A stretch of 64,000 nt of DNA from positions 62,127,601 to 62,191,600 of the forward strand of contig NC_072894.1 in NCBI RefSeq assembly GCF_027943255.1, written 5' to 3'. Under the pieces are notes generated by a model, which saw only the letters and a program-made list of their open reading frames with translations, ran no database searches and was not told the origin of the DNA. A program made the translations under genes and the position numbers. Numbering within the stretch: position 1 is the first letter of the stretch; the number at the start of each line of letters is the position of its first letter. Positions 24,698 through 37,295 of this stretch are shown piece after piece. Origin of the DNA: Anastrepha obliqua (Eukaryota > Arthropoda > Insecta > Diptera > Tephritidae).

Positions 24698-25536
24698 TCA
24701 GGTCAGTCCATACGTTCGTGCGTTTTTTAAAGGTGGTTTAAAAATTAATAAAAAATATGTTTAAAGTATTTATTAATCAATAATAATATATATTTTCCTT
24801 CATTATTTACAACGGCACCGCAAAGTACTACTCTTCAGCTTTAGAACCCATTTTAAAAAATATTTTTGCGATTAATATAAAAAAAGTTATAATACTTTAT
24901 CTAACCATTGGCGTTTGCGAACAGGATTATTGTAAAGGACCCATTTTTCATCACCAGTAACGATACGGTTCAAAAAACTTTAATTTTCAAGCCGTTGTAG
25001 CAGCTGAGAACACACATTCACTCTCTGCTGAAGGTTGGCGACGGAAAGTATATGCGGAACCAATTTCCCCAGCTTTGAAACCTTTCCCAACTGAACCAGG
25101 TGCCTGTGAACTGTTCCATGCGATGAATTTAACCTCTGAGCTATCATATCGACTGGCAAATTTGGCTGAGTTTCCACCAGTTCGAGCAAGGCGTCGGAGT
25201 TAAAGGACGACCAGCGCGCGGGACATCCTCCGCGTCGCAGTTACCACTTCGGAAACCACTTTTACGCAGTCCTTACACTCACGATATCCTCTCCGTGAAC
25301 AATGTTTATTCCGCAGCAGCAGTTGTTGCATTTTTATCACTTTTATAAAAAAAATTCCATTTTATTTTTTAACAACACGTGCTTCTATTCGCGATTAAAA
25401 TCACTTGTTGAATGCACAATATACCAAAGAAAATATAAATAGTTCCGTTATATTCCACGAATAATTTTTTGTATGCAAAAATCGTACAAAAGTGAAATTA
25501 TGGGTAAAATACGCACGAACTTATGGACTGACCTGA
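24698..25536 (-). mobile_element. 839-bp mariner deletion derivative with intact ends
   Basis: TCAGGTCAGTCCATACGTTC at one end and TCAGGTCAGTCCATAAGTTC at the other (outer strands), TA on both sides. The remaining minus-strand coding part is the mariner middle: MLELVETQPNLPVDMIAQRL, GKVSKLGKLVPHILSVANLQ, and SFLNRIVTGDEKWVLYNNP holding the first catalytic Asp. The second half of the catalytic domain is deleted. Related to the mellifera-type mariners. Confidence 0.9.
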
Positions 25537-25880
25537 TATTTTGCAAATTCTTAATGCTACACCATGTAAGTGTTGATGAGCAATATTTGTCTTTATAATG
25601 TCATAGCCATGGCAACAAAAGTCAATGCTGTGGCCGAAGGTGGGGGCTCCCTTTCTATAGATCTCTTCCTTTACAAAGAATAAAGTTAGCAGTATGTAAA
25701 GCATCCTTGACGGTTTGTGAGAATACGAGTATATGAGCAAATGTGGTATGACTGTGTGGTATTGTTGGGTAACAATGGCACGATACAAACATTCACACCC
25801 GTCCAGTATACATTTGTATGCGTACTACATTTATGCATATGTACATATGTATATTCTTTTTCAGTTGTTCTCTTACTTAC

Positions 25881-26053
25881 CATAACCGTTATCTCCGGCG
25901 AGTAGTGCGGATTTCGCAAGCACGTTGTGATGTATAGGCGAAAGTTTGGATTGTACTCCAGCATGGTGTCACCACTTTTGATAAAAAGACCACCTTTATG
26001 TTTAATAACGTTTTTCTCTAGGATTGGCGTCAAATTGGAATCTAAAACTTCAC
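25881..26053 (-). CDS. Dynein heavy chain exon: AAA5 to AAA6 linker
   Basis: It encodes (G)EVLDSNLTPILEKNVIKHKG, GLFIKSGDTMLEYNPNFRLY, ITTCLRNPHYSPEITVM. The family motif is FRxYITTKLRNPHYLPE. Acceptor AAACAG at 26054-26059 and donor GTAAGTAAG at 25872-25880. Ten kilobases of transposon-rich intron separate it from the preceding exon. Confidence 0.95.
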
Positions 26054-26399
26054 CTGTTTATTTTTGTTTTTGTGTTTAGAAAAGAAAATAAAGGATAATA
26101 ATGAATCAGGATTCATGTCAGTGAAGGATGAAATTTTTTAATTAGATTTCTTTTGTAGCACAGAAATGCATCCAATAAAATGCAAAATCCAGAATATTAA
26201 TAAATATTTGAGCAAATATGTCTTTATTGCTGTTGAAAAATACTTAGGAACCATATTTGTGCATGTTTCATGGAGAACGGTGCTGTAATGGTACTTTTTG
26301 CGCTTGAATGGACTTGTACATACATATGTACATACATAAGTATTTGCTGTGATCAATTTCTTGGAAATGCCTTAATTTTTAACATTTCTTTTGAATGGT

Positions 26400-27370
26400 T
26401 TGCATTGATTTTTTGCGTTTCGTAAAACAATCATAGAGCTGCAAAAGACCGGATTGCATGTTTCAAAAACGATGGTTTTTAATGCTTTGGAATATTACTC
26501 TGAGGATAAAAGAGCAGACAGACTACCAGCCAGATTTATAGTTTGATTTTTCGATTGTCAAAACAGGATGATGTGCTGCTGACTTCCATCGAGAAATTTT
26601 CGTTCATCTGGAAAAACCAATAATGAAAGGAACAGTTCGATTTGTAGAAGTGGGGCATCACGGCCAACTGACACTGAAGAAGCCATTGATAACATCATCG
26701 TAACGGCAATGCCGAATTGAGTTTGCTCGGGAGCACACATAACCTGGACTCAAAATTGATAGCGTTTTATTTTATTCAGCGCTGAAATAAAAATAAATTG
26801 AGTTGGTCCAGATAGTAAAAAGAACGTGGCGTAGCCACAACGGGGAGCATTCGACACCAAGTTCGTCTCACCAACTTTAAAGCACGGCAGAGGCTAAATA
26901 ATGGTGTGGGTTGCTTTTCGAGGAACGGTGTCGGGCCAATTCATGGTATTGAAAGTAATATGGATACGGTCAAGTACCTTCAGGTACTTCAAAATGTAAT
27001 GCTACCATATGCGTAATAGAATTTAGTGGTGATTTGGAAATTGCAACCAGATAACGATCCGAAGCACACTTCTTGTCCAGCAAACAAATTTTTTGGCAGA
27101 CAAATCGATCACTGTTCCGAATTGGGCATCTTCCAGTGCCGACTTAAATCCAATAGAAAATCTTTGCTACGACGTGCCATCAATACGCAGAATACCGCAA
27201 CTTTGGATTCGTTAGTTCAAAAGGCCAAAGCAGTATGGAAACCAATTTTTGTTGAACGTTGTAGAGATTTAATAACGTCAATGCAAAGGCGCTGCGCAGC
27301 AATAATAAAGCAAAAAGGATTTTCAACAAAATGTTAATGTACTTCCCTTTTGTCTGCATTTGTTATGATT
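26400..27370 (+). mobile_element. Tc1-like transposase relic
   Basis: Plus-strand pieces in several frames: TIIELQKTGLHVSKTMVF (second helix-turn-helix), SPTLKHGRG and IMVWVAFRGTVSGQFMV, QPDNDPKHTS (second Asp, altered) and SADLNPIENLCYD (third acidic residue). The order is that of Tc1 transposases. Many stops; ends not found. Confidence 0.75.
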
Positions 27371-27598
27371 TGACTATCTATAATTTTCTTTTATTCCTTC
27401 GTAAGTATTTTTCTCAACGGGGTTTTGCATTGTATTAAATTTACATACAATACATGAGCAATAAAACATACATGAGGAAAAAAAATTGTGTTTTTTCTAA
27501 GACAAAAAGATTGATACAGATTGGAAAAAAAATGGTGAGAGCTGGTATTTTTCAACGGCTGCAAATTTCATTCTTGTTAGGAAAATTTAGATACGTAC

Positions 27599-28126
27599 GT
27601 ACTAGGGCGGGTCGATTTAAAAATCGCTCATTGCTCTATGAAAATCGTATTCTAGGGATCAAAATAAGAAACTTTGCCGAAGGAACCATACCTCTAAAAC
27701 GAATTCTGATGTCCCCCAAATTAAAAATATCACAATTTTTAGCCTTTAAATGAAAAAATCAGCTAACGGGCTATGTTTTTTCTTTATTCTTATTTATTTA
27801 ATATATAATAATATTTATTTATTATTTATAATAATATCTATTTTATCTCTTAAGAAATTTATTTAGTCAGTCGTTTTAGAGGTATGGTTCCTTCGGCAAA
27901 GTTTCTTATTTTGATCCCTAGAATATGATGTTCACAGAGCAATAGGCGGTTTTTTTTGCCTCCCCACAAAAGACACTAAAAGTTCGACCTAAATTGGGGG
28001 ACATCAGAATTCGTTTTAGAGGTATGGTTCCTTCGGCAAAGTTTCTTATTTTGATCCCCAGAATATGATTTTCACAGAGCAATGGGTGATTTTTTCGCCT
28101 CCCCATAAATCGACCCGGCCTAGTAC
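27599..28126. mobile_element. Foldback/MITE-like element with a duplicated arm
   Basis: The left arm (27603 to about 27735: AGGGCGGGTCGATTT, GAAACTTTGCCGAAGGAACC, CGAATTCTGATGTCCCCCAA) recurs inverted twice on the right, at 27871-27990 and 27991-28122. GTAC stands at both outer edges. No gene; the open frames in the arms are reflections of the repeat. It sits in a dynein intron. Confidence 0.85.
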
Positions 28127-28539
28127 ATACACACTCTTGTCTTCACATATGTCTTGTACATATATTTTGGTGAAATATTAAACGATTTTAACAAGTGGGT
28201 TTGCGAGTTCTATTGGGGACGTCGCCCCCGGAATTTCGAAAGTAAAGAAAATTCCAAACAAAATCTGTAATTTTTCCTCTGCTAAAAAACTAATATATTA
28301 ACTATCAAAATACCAAAAAATTCAAAATTTTCTGTGTTTTCAGCAATCCACAACTGTAACAGTTGATGGTAAAAATCCCTATCTTCTGCTTTTACATGTA
28401 TTTTTGTCTTGCCAAACAGGTTAAATGAAATGCTTTTAGGGAGTAGATTAGATTAGTGTAACTTTAGGTTTGCATTTCGATGTCATAGTCTTTTGAGCCG
28501 TCTACTCATCACAGTGCGTAATTCAGACCCAGTTCCCTT

Positions 28540-29720
28540 AGTAAACTTAAGATACACCTGGGTTGGACTGAACGAAAGTGCCTTCTGCTGGCTGCAAATG
28601 GCCGAGATGTTTCGCTATAGCGCTGCATTCAAGAAGAAGGGGCATTTTAGTATCCTGTAATTTGTCGCAGAAACGACATATGACTGCGCGGTCCGTGCGC
28701 ATTCTCTCTTTATCCTTGGGAAGGGTGATGCATTTTCTAAACCTCTTTTGGTTGTATCCCTCCAGTAAGGATTTCGCCTGGTGCCAGCTAATCACCCCTA
28801 GCCTTAGCTTTCCCTTCCACTGCCTCTGTTTTATGGTGTGTTGCTCCATAGCAAGGAAAGGCTCGGTTCCTATTAATAACGAGGCCGCAGCCTCTCTTGC
28901 CCATGCGTCCACTACTTCGCTCCCAACTATGCCTCTATGTCCTGTGACCCATATTAGACGGATGCGATTGTGCGATTCTAGCAGATTAAGTTTCTCGATG
29001 TAGCCTTGAGTGCCCCCTGACTGTCGCTCAGAATGACATTTCGCCCATTCCGGAAATTTGTATCTAAATTAATATCAGTACATAGCAAGATGGCGTACAG
29101 TTCCGCTTGAAAGGTGCTTGTCCAGTTCAATTCTGAACTTCTTTTTGGATTTGATGAGTAGTCGGGTAAGTAGGAGCTGCAGACTCAGTAACTCCATGTT
29201 CTTAGATGATATAACCTTTCTTCTAAAGAAGCTTTCCTTAGTAATATTCACGGGGTACGCTTGGCTGACTGCTGAATAGCTATATGATGTGGTGTCAGCT
29301 CGAACATCACCTCCATCGCAGCTCTAGGACAAGGCCCCCGCAATGCACAAGCATGTTAAGCACTGAAACTTAGTTAGAGTTGCCCGCACTGTCGAGTGAG
29401 CAACTTTCGATGCCCAAACAACCGCTCCATTATCATGGCTTACATCTATCTCAGGATTTTTGGGCTACAGCACCAGGATTTTCCTGGTAGATGTTTGCAT
29501 AGCACGAGAGCCTTTACAGCTTTGTACAAGGTTGCGTCAGCATACCTCCTCCAGTTAAACTTGGTATCCAGGACAAGGCCTCCGCTGATAAATCCAATAG
29601 CGACCCCGCCACTGCCAATCTCCCTCATTCCTGGTAAGATTTTTTTTGTGGTGATAGGAATGATGGCTGTCTAGAGGACTAACCTGTTTTCTGTTCTATT
29701 TAAATGTACCTGCCACGAGT
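28540..29720 (-). mobile_element. LINE fragment with RNase H domain
   Basis: Minus strand: GGLVLDTKFNWRRYADATLY (end of the reverse transcriptase), then HNRIRLIWVTGHRGIVGSE and VVDAWAREAAASLL (RNase H C-terminal His-bearing segment), and a C-terminal RAVICRFCDKLQDTKMPLL with LLECSAIAKHLG, a zinc-knuckle-like end. An RNase H behind the RT indicates the I/LOA/R1 group. Stops and frameshifts throughout. Confidence 0.8.
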
Positions 29721-30480
29721 CCCTATGAAGTATATACACACCTATTATTTGATGCAATTCACATTAAGAAAAAAGCATTTGGTTTTTATATGTAATATTT
29801 TTTCATTAATTTTTAAATGTTAATATTTAAATAACACAGAAAGTGGCCATTATTCGTGCAATTAATATAAACTCAATTTAGTACATAGTGGTGATGTAAT
29901 GGAGTTCAAAATTTCTTAAATTTTTGCTCTTTATTCCAAAAAAGTTCTCGAAAGCTGATTTCTTAACCGTCTTCTAATGAGTGTCCATAATGATACGACG
30001 GCGTTAAGTTCGAGACTTGATCGGTGCCAGTCCAATATATCAATATTGTATGTCTGAAAGCAATTTTTTTGCGATTATGGTTGTTTGGGACGCGCACCGT
30101 CTTGCTGGAAGATAAATTCATTCATGCGAAGCACTGTAGCGATTTTCGCTTTCGGTACAGTGCTTTCAATAAGTGCAGAATGGGCTTTCAGGCAATGCAA
30201 TTCACTTCAACTGACAACAACAAAAACTGCCTTGATACTGTTGATCACTTTCTTGTATTAAATATGGATACGTTTACGTGCATATGCAAGTATTTTTTAT
30301 TTATTGGAAAGTAATGTATTCAGTAATTTTAGAATCTTGCATAAGGGGAGCTTTTGTACTTTTGCATATTTTAGCATAGCAAAATATGATATAACAAAAT
30401 CGTCTAGATACGTAAAATTTCTATAATGAAAGTGAATGTTAGAAGCCTTCATAATGGCGAATATATTAAAAACACCCGAA
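29721..30480. other. Dynein intron, unassigned part
   Basis: AT-rich; nothing recognised. Confidence 0.4.
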
Positions 30481-30626
30481 TCACATTGCCCTCAGTAGGC
30501 AATGGCACACCTCCGAGTGTATTTCTGCCATGAAAAAGATCCTCATAAAAAACCATTTGGAGCACACCACAAATAGAAGGAGCAGCTCGGTCAAACTCCT
30601 AATAGAAGTGTAAGGGTCAACTATTT
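30481..30626 (+). repeat. tRNA-derived SINE, 5'-truncated copy
   Basis: Body only: GTAGGCAATGGCACACCTCC, GAGTGTATTTCTGCCATGAA, CACCACAAATAGAAGGAGCA, ending GTGTAAGGGTCAA. The tRNA-like head is missing. Confidence 0.8.
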
Positions 30627-31040
30627 ATTTAAATTTGTATCATATATTATATTTATTGGTGGTTCTCGCAAGAATGTTGCATTTATTCTGCTATGTGCCC
30701 GAGCTGTCTTTTTATTTTCTCAGCATATTCAGGGGGTAGCGTTTTCTTTATCCAAACTGTTGTACTCACACCAGGGGATTGTGTGGAATTTTCTACCGTC
30801 CCTCATCATCCTGATCGTAGTTCAGCTGACTTTTTCTTATCTGTGCACACAAGCTCGCTAAAATTGAAAAAGTTGTACGAAAACTTTGAGTGTCACAAAA
30901 AATGGAAGTAAATCATTCTATTTCATCATATACAACATGCATATACCTACATCTATTCTTTTATATTAATGTTTAATTTGTGGAAGTGCTGGATTTTTCT
31001 TGTTCTATTCACCTTTGAAATATGAAACATTCTCACAGGA

Positions 31041-31792
31041 TGTATGAAAATATATTCGTAATATCGCCTAACAAAGAAAACACGTTTTTTTCTTTAAAAT
31101 TATCTTTATTCATCAACATAATATCCATCGAGAACAACGTAATCATTCCAGCGCCGCTCTAATAGCTCAATACCACTTTTGCAGAACGATTTATCTTTTG
31201 CCGGAAAATAGGTCTCAGTTTCAACAATGGCTTCTTAATTCGAACGAAATTTCTTGCCGGCGAGCAAGTTTTTAGCTCTGCGAACAACCAGTAGTCGCTG
31301 GGAGCCAAATCTAGCGAATACGGCGGATGTAGAAACAATGCGAAGGTCAATTCAATTCGTTCTTGTTCTTGGTCAACAGTGAGCAAAGACGACACCCACT
31401 TTAAGCCCAGCTTTGTCATAGGCAAATGCTCGTGCAATAGAAAATCCATAGGTTCTTGTGATATCTTTACGATGTCAGCTAACTCACGCAACTTCACTTT
31501 TCGATCATTCAAAATAATTTTGTGGATTTATTTGATGTTTTCTGGTGTTACAGCCTCATTTGGACGTCCACTGCGTTGTGTGTCGTCGGTGTGTCTACGA
31601 TCACGTTTGAGGTCAGCAAACCATAATTATATTGTTGCTTCTGATGGGGCGGAGTTCTCATAACATTTTTTCAAGCCATTACTTCTTAGCACAATAACTC
31701 ACGAACTAGTGCATAGAATATCATGAAATTATTTCAGGTTGCAATATAACTCGTGCCTTTTCTGCGTTAGGCCCTCGAATTTTCAGCCCATG
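31041..31792 (-). mobile_element. Mariner deletion derivative (GGGCTGAAAA-ended family)
   Basis: Minus strand: MNDRKVKLRELADIVKISQE (helix-turn-helix), KLGLKWVSSLLTVDQEQERI, then a jump to HPPYSLDLAPSDYWLFAELK (last catalytic Asp) and RQKINRSAKVVLSY. The part between is deleted. One end reads TGGGCTGAAAATTCGAGGGC on its outer strand; the other is worn. Same family as 42606-43502. Confidence 0.82.
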
Positions 31793-32600
31793 TGTAATAA
31801 TGAGGGGATATATTTTTAAAGAAAAGAAACGAAAAATCATAATAGAATGAATTCTTCGGCAGATATAATATTTTCTTAATAAAATCTGCTAGTAATTGTT
31901 CGAGTTCTCAATACTGCTTATAACAGTAAACCCGTGCCACATAGTACTTCATTATTTCTTTATATTGTCGGGGTAACTGCTTATGTAAATACATATGTAT
32001 AATTGCGTAAAAACTTCACGTCATTTACTACCCACTGACACGTGTCTAAGTAAGTGCGGAACTGTGTGGAAGAATCTCAAAATCAAGTGATATGCTTGGA
32101 TTTGACAAGTGATTTGCTGTCCCACGTAAAAATGAAGAAAACTGCAAATCACCGTAAACTTGAGTTGATGCGTTTGTTAATTTTATTTCTTTAACATTTA
32201 AGTATTTTTGCTATGCAATCATTTTTATATAAATAAACTTGCATAGTAACAAATGTATTTATACACAAGCGGATACAGCGGATGTACACATTTTCAGGTA
32301 CACTGAGCGACATGAAATTTGTCAATTAATTTGGCAACTAAGTTTTTCGCGCATTAAAGTGTTCAGCATAGAGATTGGTCGGCGTACAAAAAGTCATAAT
32401 TTTGTAACATTCTGGTGAAAATATCAAACATAGAGAAATAGCTCATCGGCCAATGAAACGTGAAGTCTGTTTTAAATGAAGCAAAATTACTTAAATTTGG
32501 TAAAAGTGATAAGTTCAAAAAAAGAAATACGATGAAAGGAAAAAATTTAAAATATGGGCGCTGCCACATCCATTTTTTGTTAAGGGTGTTAATCTCATAA
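31793..32600. other. Dynein intron, unassigned part
   Basis: Nothing recognised. Confidence 0.4.
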
Positions 32601-32603
32601 ATA

Positions 32604-33166
32604 AAGGGTATTTAATAGCAACGTCTAGACGTCAGTAGAGAATAATTCCTAGGCGGTACTTTTCTTATGCCATCTTTAACATTTGTCAAGTAGAAGGAGG
32701 CACAATTTTAACCAATAGAACAACTCGTTGAAATTATTGAAACTTATAATGAAAATAGTTGGCTTTTGAGAACAATATATCGCAAAATTCGTGATTTTTT
32801 CGGGGGAAATAATCATCCGAATGAGTCGACAATTCAAAAGTTGATAGAAAACTTCAAGAAACTGGTTCCAGCGAGGTTAGAAAAAGGACTGACAGACCAA
32901 AAACTGGACGTTCTATTAAGAATATTTTTGCTGTTGCAAAATGTTGCTGAACCATCGTCAACATCGATATCTCGACGTTTTCAACAATTAGGCATTCATG
33001 AATCAGCTGTGGACGTGATCTTGGTGGATATTTAAATGATATTATTTTTCACATGTAATTGTTATGAGCCGTATTTTGAATAAAAATAGTGAAACCTGAA
33101 ACAACATAAATTTGTACATATTTTATTTTAAAACAACGGCTAGGCGCGTCGTTTGAAATACCCTTT
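32604..33166 (+). mobile_element. Short deletion derivative of a Tc1/mariner element
   Basis: Ends AAGGGTATTTAATAGC and AAAGGGTATTTCAAACG on outer strands. Inside is only the DNA-binding part: QLVEIIETYNENSWLLRTI, DFFGGNNHPNESTIQKLIEN and STSISRRFQQLGIHES, the paired helix-turn-helix region of the family also found at 11843, 39355 and 57001. The catalytic domain is absent. Confidence 0.78.
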
Positions 33167-34370
33167 GCCATTGAGATCGGATAAAAACCTTCTACTTTTT
33201 TCATAATTTAAAACTATGTAACACAAAGAAAAAGTTTGCGTCAAATAAACTCAATTCCAAATCTGTTTTATATCTCATGATGTGGCGGTAGTATTGTCGC
33301 AGAGTGTAAATCGTTTGTATGTTCCAAATATCAACAGTCCCTTCAATTGAAAAGCACTCAGCTTACAAATTGTCTTCAAAGAAGTTACATATATACATAC
33401 ATAAGTATGTATAAATATTTGTATATTCGAAGATGTTTACTTTATTTTATTATTGTCATGTATAATTGGATTTGTGCCGACGTCACTCGTTTATTATTTC
33501 TAGCTGACTTCATTGCGTCATTAATCTTAGCCAATTCGGTCAAGATGAAAAAATGAAGAGGGCGGAATAAAAATTAGAAATTTCAGTGGAAATAAGTGAC
33601 TTTGTAAAACACATTGTGTACATATATACAGATACTTAATTTACAGTACAGTATTGACCAACATTTAAGCACCAATTAGGTACAGTTCTTTCATGTCGTA
33701 ATACTTTTTGATGAAAATTATATTTCTTTGAAATCAAAGAATCCATCAACATCCACCTGCCATGAACTTTTGATGAGCTGAATACCATCCCAAACATTAT
33801 CAACAGTTGGCAGGAGAGAACCAGAATTAACAGAAGAAGCCTCTATCTCTTATATGATTCTGACGCAGGTTCTAATTTGGAACAAAAAAAGTCCACGAGA
33901 AGACCTCCTTGTTAGAGGATGCGTAGAAAGAAGCAGATGTACTGAAGAACATATCCAAGGGGGGAATACTAGAGCATGACTTTCAGTACTTCGTATAACG
34001 CCAGATTCGATTGGATTCGCTTTTATTGCATCCTAAAATCTTCGCACATAATTACACTGCAGAAGTTTACTTAAGTATTTAATTTTTTAGAAAAGCGCAA
34101 ATATTTATCCCTATGCGCTTTGGCATTAGGTGATTTAAATTCAAAATACATACAAAAAAACTCAATTAAATTAAATAGACAAAACTAAAGCCCTGTTTTT
34201 AAGTGTAAAAAATACTTATGAAATGAGTACTGAATAACGAGTTCATTACCTGGATGACACTTTTATAACGCTTAGACGGATGTACTATTAACAGAGCTGG
34301 AATAGAGCTGTCTTAAATTACATTTCTATGAAGTATAACCATACTCGCTAGCGGCGAATCTTGCTCTATA
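33167..34370. other. Dynein intron, unassigned part
   Basis: Nothing recognised with confidence. There is a run of CATACATAAGTATG-type sequence near 33390-33410. Confidence 0.4.
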
Positions 34371-34384
34371 AATTTGTTGTTGCT

Positions 34385-34470
34385 TTCACATGCAAATTTT
34401 GCGTCAAGCGAGCAAAGAAGTGGCGAATAGAAGAAGCCTGATATTCGGCGTTGTCTCTTCCTAGGATATT
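34385..34470 (+). repeat. Diverged interspersed repeat, partner of 24056-24140
   Basis: TTCACATGCAAATTTTGCGT then CAAGCGAGCAAAGAAGTGG resembles TATCACATGCAAATTTTTCG then TCAAGTAAGCAGAGC at 24056. Too short and diverged to classify. Confidence 0.5.
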
Positions 34471-34985
34471 TATATAGCCTAATATAGATTTTCCTTGATT
34501 TTGCCATTCTAAGTATCCATTTTCCTATTCGAAAATTCTTTTAAGTCACATCTTCGCTTGGGTTTGTCAAGTTCCCCATCTTGTCTTAAGCCAACGAATA
34601 TGTACTTGGTTCATAGTTCGTTAAACTCTGTAAATTAGGTCATTGCCTTGGTCTTTTGTACCACCTTCTCAATGCTTTGCAGTTTCTTAGCAATGCTTAG
34701 AATTCAAAACTTTTTATTACAGGCCTGCCTGAACGAGTCCGTTGCTTCGGTCGCATCAAGTAGATCGACTGGCATATCGTTACAAACGCAAAGGGATCCT
34801 ACAATAAAAGTATTGCCATATAAAAAGTGATCAGATTGGAGGTACTTTTTCTTATAGTGTTTTTGACAGATCGCGTGTGACTATTGTTAAACTAAATACA
34901 TAACTTTTTGCAATATTCATTTAAATTCTATCATAGAGAGATTTACGCCTCAACATCGTTTACAAATCGTACAACTGTTTTAATA

Positions 34986-35800
34986 ATCTTTTATTTTTAT
35001 CCACAATAAAATGTGCTTAACATTTTTACTAGTTAATTTGCACCATTGTGGGTCATCCTTTGACAGGCGGCGATCGTGTATTTATCGGCTCCGTTTACCC
35101 GTTTTATTTTTTACAACTTTTTTCCTTAGATTTAGACATTTCACCCGATCTGTGGTATGATTAATCCATGATAACTTCTATATGAAGGCTTTTCGCAGGT
35201 GCACTGGTTATCTTTTAACTCGGTCATTAAAACAAATAATAATGTTGAAAAAATGCAAGAAGCTTTTGATGTGGTACGCCAGCAACGGCCATGAAATATT
35301 ATTTTTATGGATGAAACAATTTTTAGGGTAGAAGAAGTTCTTAATAAACAATATGACAAAATTAATGCATGAAAACCGCAAGAAGCGAGGGGTCAACATG
35401 CAGCAAAAGTTACGGCTTGGTGAGGAATATCCAATAAAATCGTCCCTTCCTTTAATTTTCCAGAAGAGGGCATACGACCTGGAGGAAAACTGTGCCAAGA
35501 AGATGTCTTGCAAGGCGTGCTGAAGATTTAAACAGTAACTCTCTTACAAGCACACAAAGCTAAAAATACCAAGATTGATAAAAGCAGAGTTTATTGCTGC
35601 TAAAGATAGGCCCTTGGACAGCCCATATTTAAATGATCTCAACTAAAACTGATGGTCGAAGTTAGAAGATATTGTCTACAAACTTCGCCACCGAAATTTG
35701 AATAATCTCAAGCATTCAGCCATAAATATGAGAATCATACATGCCGCCATAGCGTAATGGCCGGAGCGTTTTAAAGCCGATAATTTTGAATAGTTTTTTT
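34986..35800 (+). mobile_element. Mariner-like (DD37-type looking) transposase relic
   Basis: Plus-strand frames: NIIFMDETIFRVEEVLNKQY (first Asp), LLQAHKAKNTKIDKSR (worn second Asp region), then LEDIVYKLRHRNLNNLKHSA and AAIAxWPERFKA near the C-terminus. The order matches mariner-like transposases of the D37 group. Heavily decayed; ends not found. Confidence 0.65.
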
Positions 35801-35954
35801 CTGTTTTCCAGAAACAGTTTTAGTAAAAAAAAAAAAATTGCAATTAAATCTTAAAACGAGTTTCTTAAATTTTTACACTAGGTGGCCAATGAGAATCTCT
35901 AATTTGAAGTTGTAACAGAACTTATAGCACAACGAAGTATAAACATAGAGTAAA

Positions 35955-36440
35955 GATTTAAAAACCATTCATTTTCTTCAATGTTCCGATGTTCCGATAT
36001 CCCGGGACCAAGTTAAAGGTAACGTTATGGTTTACGCTCAAGGTGGTGAGACCATTCCGACTTTGTTTCACCGATTTGGAGGTTGTTGTAGTCGAATCCA
36101 GTGACTGAATTGCAGCTGGTCTATCCGAAAGAATAGCGATATTGCCTTTAAAAGAGAAGTCTGCATAACGTAACTTGCGAGCTTCTCCTATTGCCAATAC
36201 TTCCACTGCAAGTATTGGGAAGACGCACAGATTTTTCAATTCTAACTTTATATACCAGCTCCAACACCACAGCCCAGTTTTGAACCATCTGTGTAGATTG
36301 TGGAACCGAAGTTGTTTAATAAAAGTGTCTTACACCATTCATTTCGAGATGGAAAGAGAGTGGCAAAATTCCAGTTGAATGCCACCGTGGGGACGATGTA
36401 ATCAGTTCTCCCCGAGGTGAACTGAGCTTGCCGCAATAGT
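35955..36440 (-). mobile_element. LINE fragment: RNase H domain
   Basis: Minus strand: FGSTIYTDGSKLGCGVGAGI (first catalytic Asp, TDGS), AVEVLAIGEARKLRYADFSF (Glu motif) and GNIAILSDRPAAIQSLDSTT (SDS/SDR motif), then FNLVPGYRNIG (VPGH position, His replaced by Tyr). Truncated before the C-terminus. Confidence 0.8.
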
Positions 36441-36869
36441 AGTTTTTTTCATTCAGCATATTTAGACTTATCGTCTTTATAGATCTGACTGTTAGTTTTT
36501 AGTTTTAAATTTATATTCCATTGAAGTAGAATTAAGTCTTAAAATTTTGTAATTTCTGTATGAGAGAGGGTATTTCAAAAATGTCGTTTTAAAATGAAAC
36601 ATGTAAAAATGTAGATCCTTTCAGGTTTCCCTATCAAAGACTAAAAGCCTTAGATAAAAAAATTAAACTAATTTTCCATTAGTTGAAGCGATTTGGAAAC
36701 TCCTCCAAAAATCGAGTTTTTATAAACAAAATTAGTTTTTAATAATATTTTTTCCACATTGTCATCACAGATGATAAAAGAGTTTAAGCACTGCATAAAA
36801 ATGTTTCAAAATTGTGTCAACGGAATCGAAATAATGTGTTTGGATGATAATATGATACAATAAACTTAC

Positions 36870-37004
36870 CAACATTTTCAATAAGTACCGGATTGCCATA
36901 CGTAACTGAAATCTCGAGTATTTGCATATAATTGGGATCACTTTGTTTGATGACACGCAAAAAATTATCCTTTTCCATGTTTTTTATCCACTTATTGGCT
37001 TGCA
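36870..37004 (-). CDS. Dynein heavy chain exon: AAA5, QANKWIKN segment
   Basis: A 135-bp exon containing QANKWIKNMEKDNFLRVIK, ILEISVTYGNPVLIENVG. These are conserved AAA5 residues. Joined to the previous exon it reads IDPQ-V-QANKW; the family usually has Gly where this has Val. The GTG codon is split by the intron, and the acceptor used (CGAAG at 37005-37009) is the only one that preserves the frame. Donor GTAAGTTTA at 36861-36869. Confidence 0.93.
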
Positions 37005-37295
37005 CTTCGAAATGGAGAAAAATTTGGTAGAATATAAATATGTATGCATGTAAATTTATTTAAAAATTAATAGTAGAATACAATTAACTAAAGCTATCTA
37101 AAGTAGAATAGACAGCTGTATGTGTGTATAACAACAATCTTCATATGCAAATAAAATATTAATCAAAACTAAAAAATCGATCAGTGCTAAAATTTTTCCA
37201 CAAATATTCACATAAACTTAATACTCAACATATTCCAATATAACAAAATGAAAAAAAAAACCGTAACAAAATTAGCAATTCTGCATTTAAATCAC

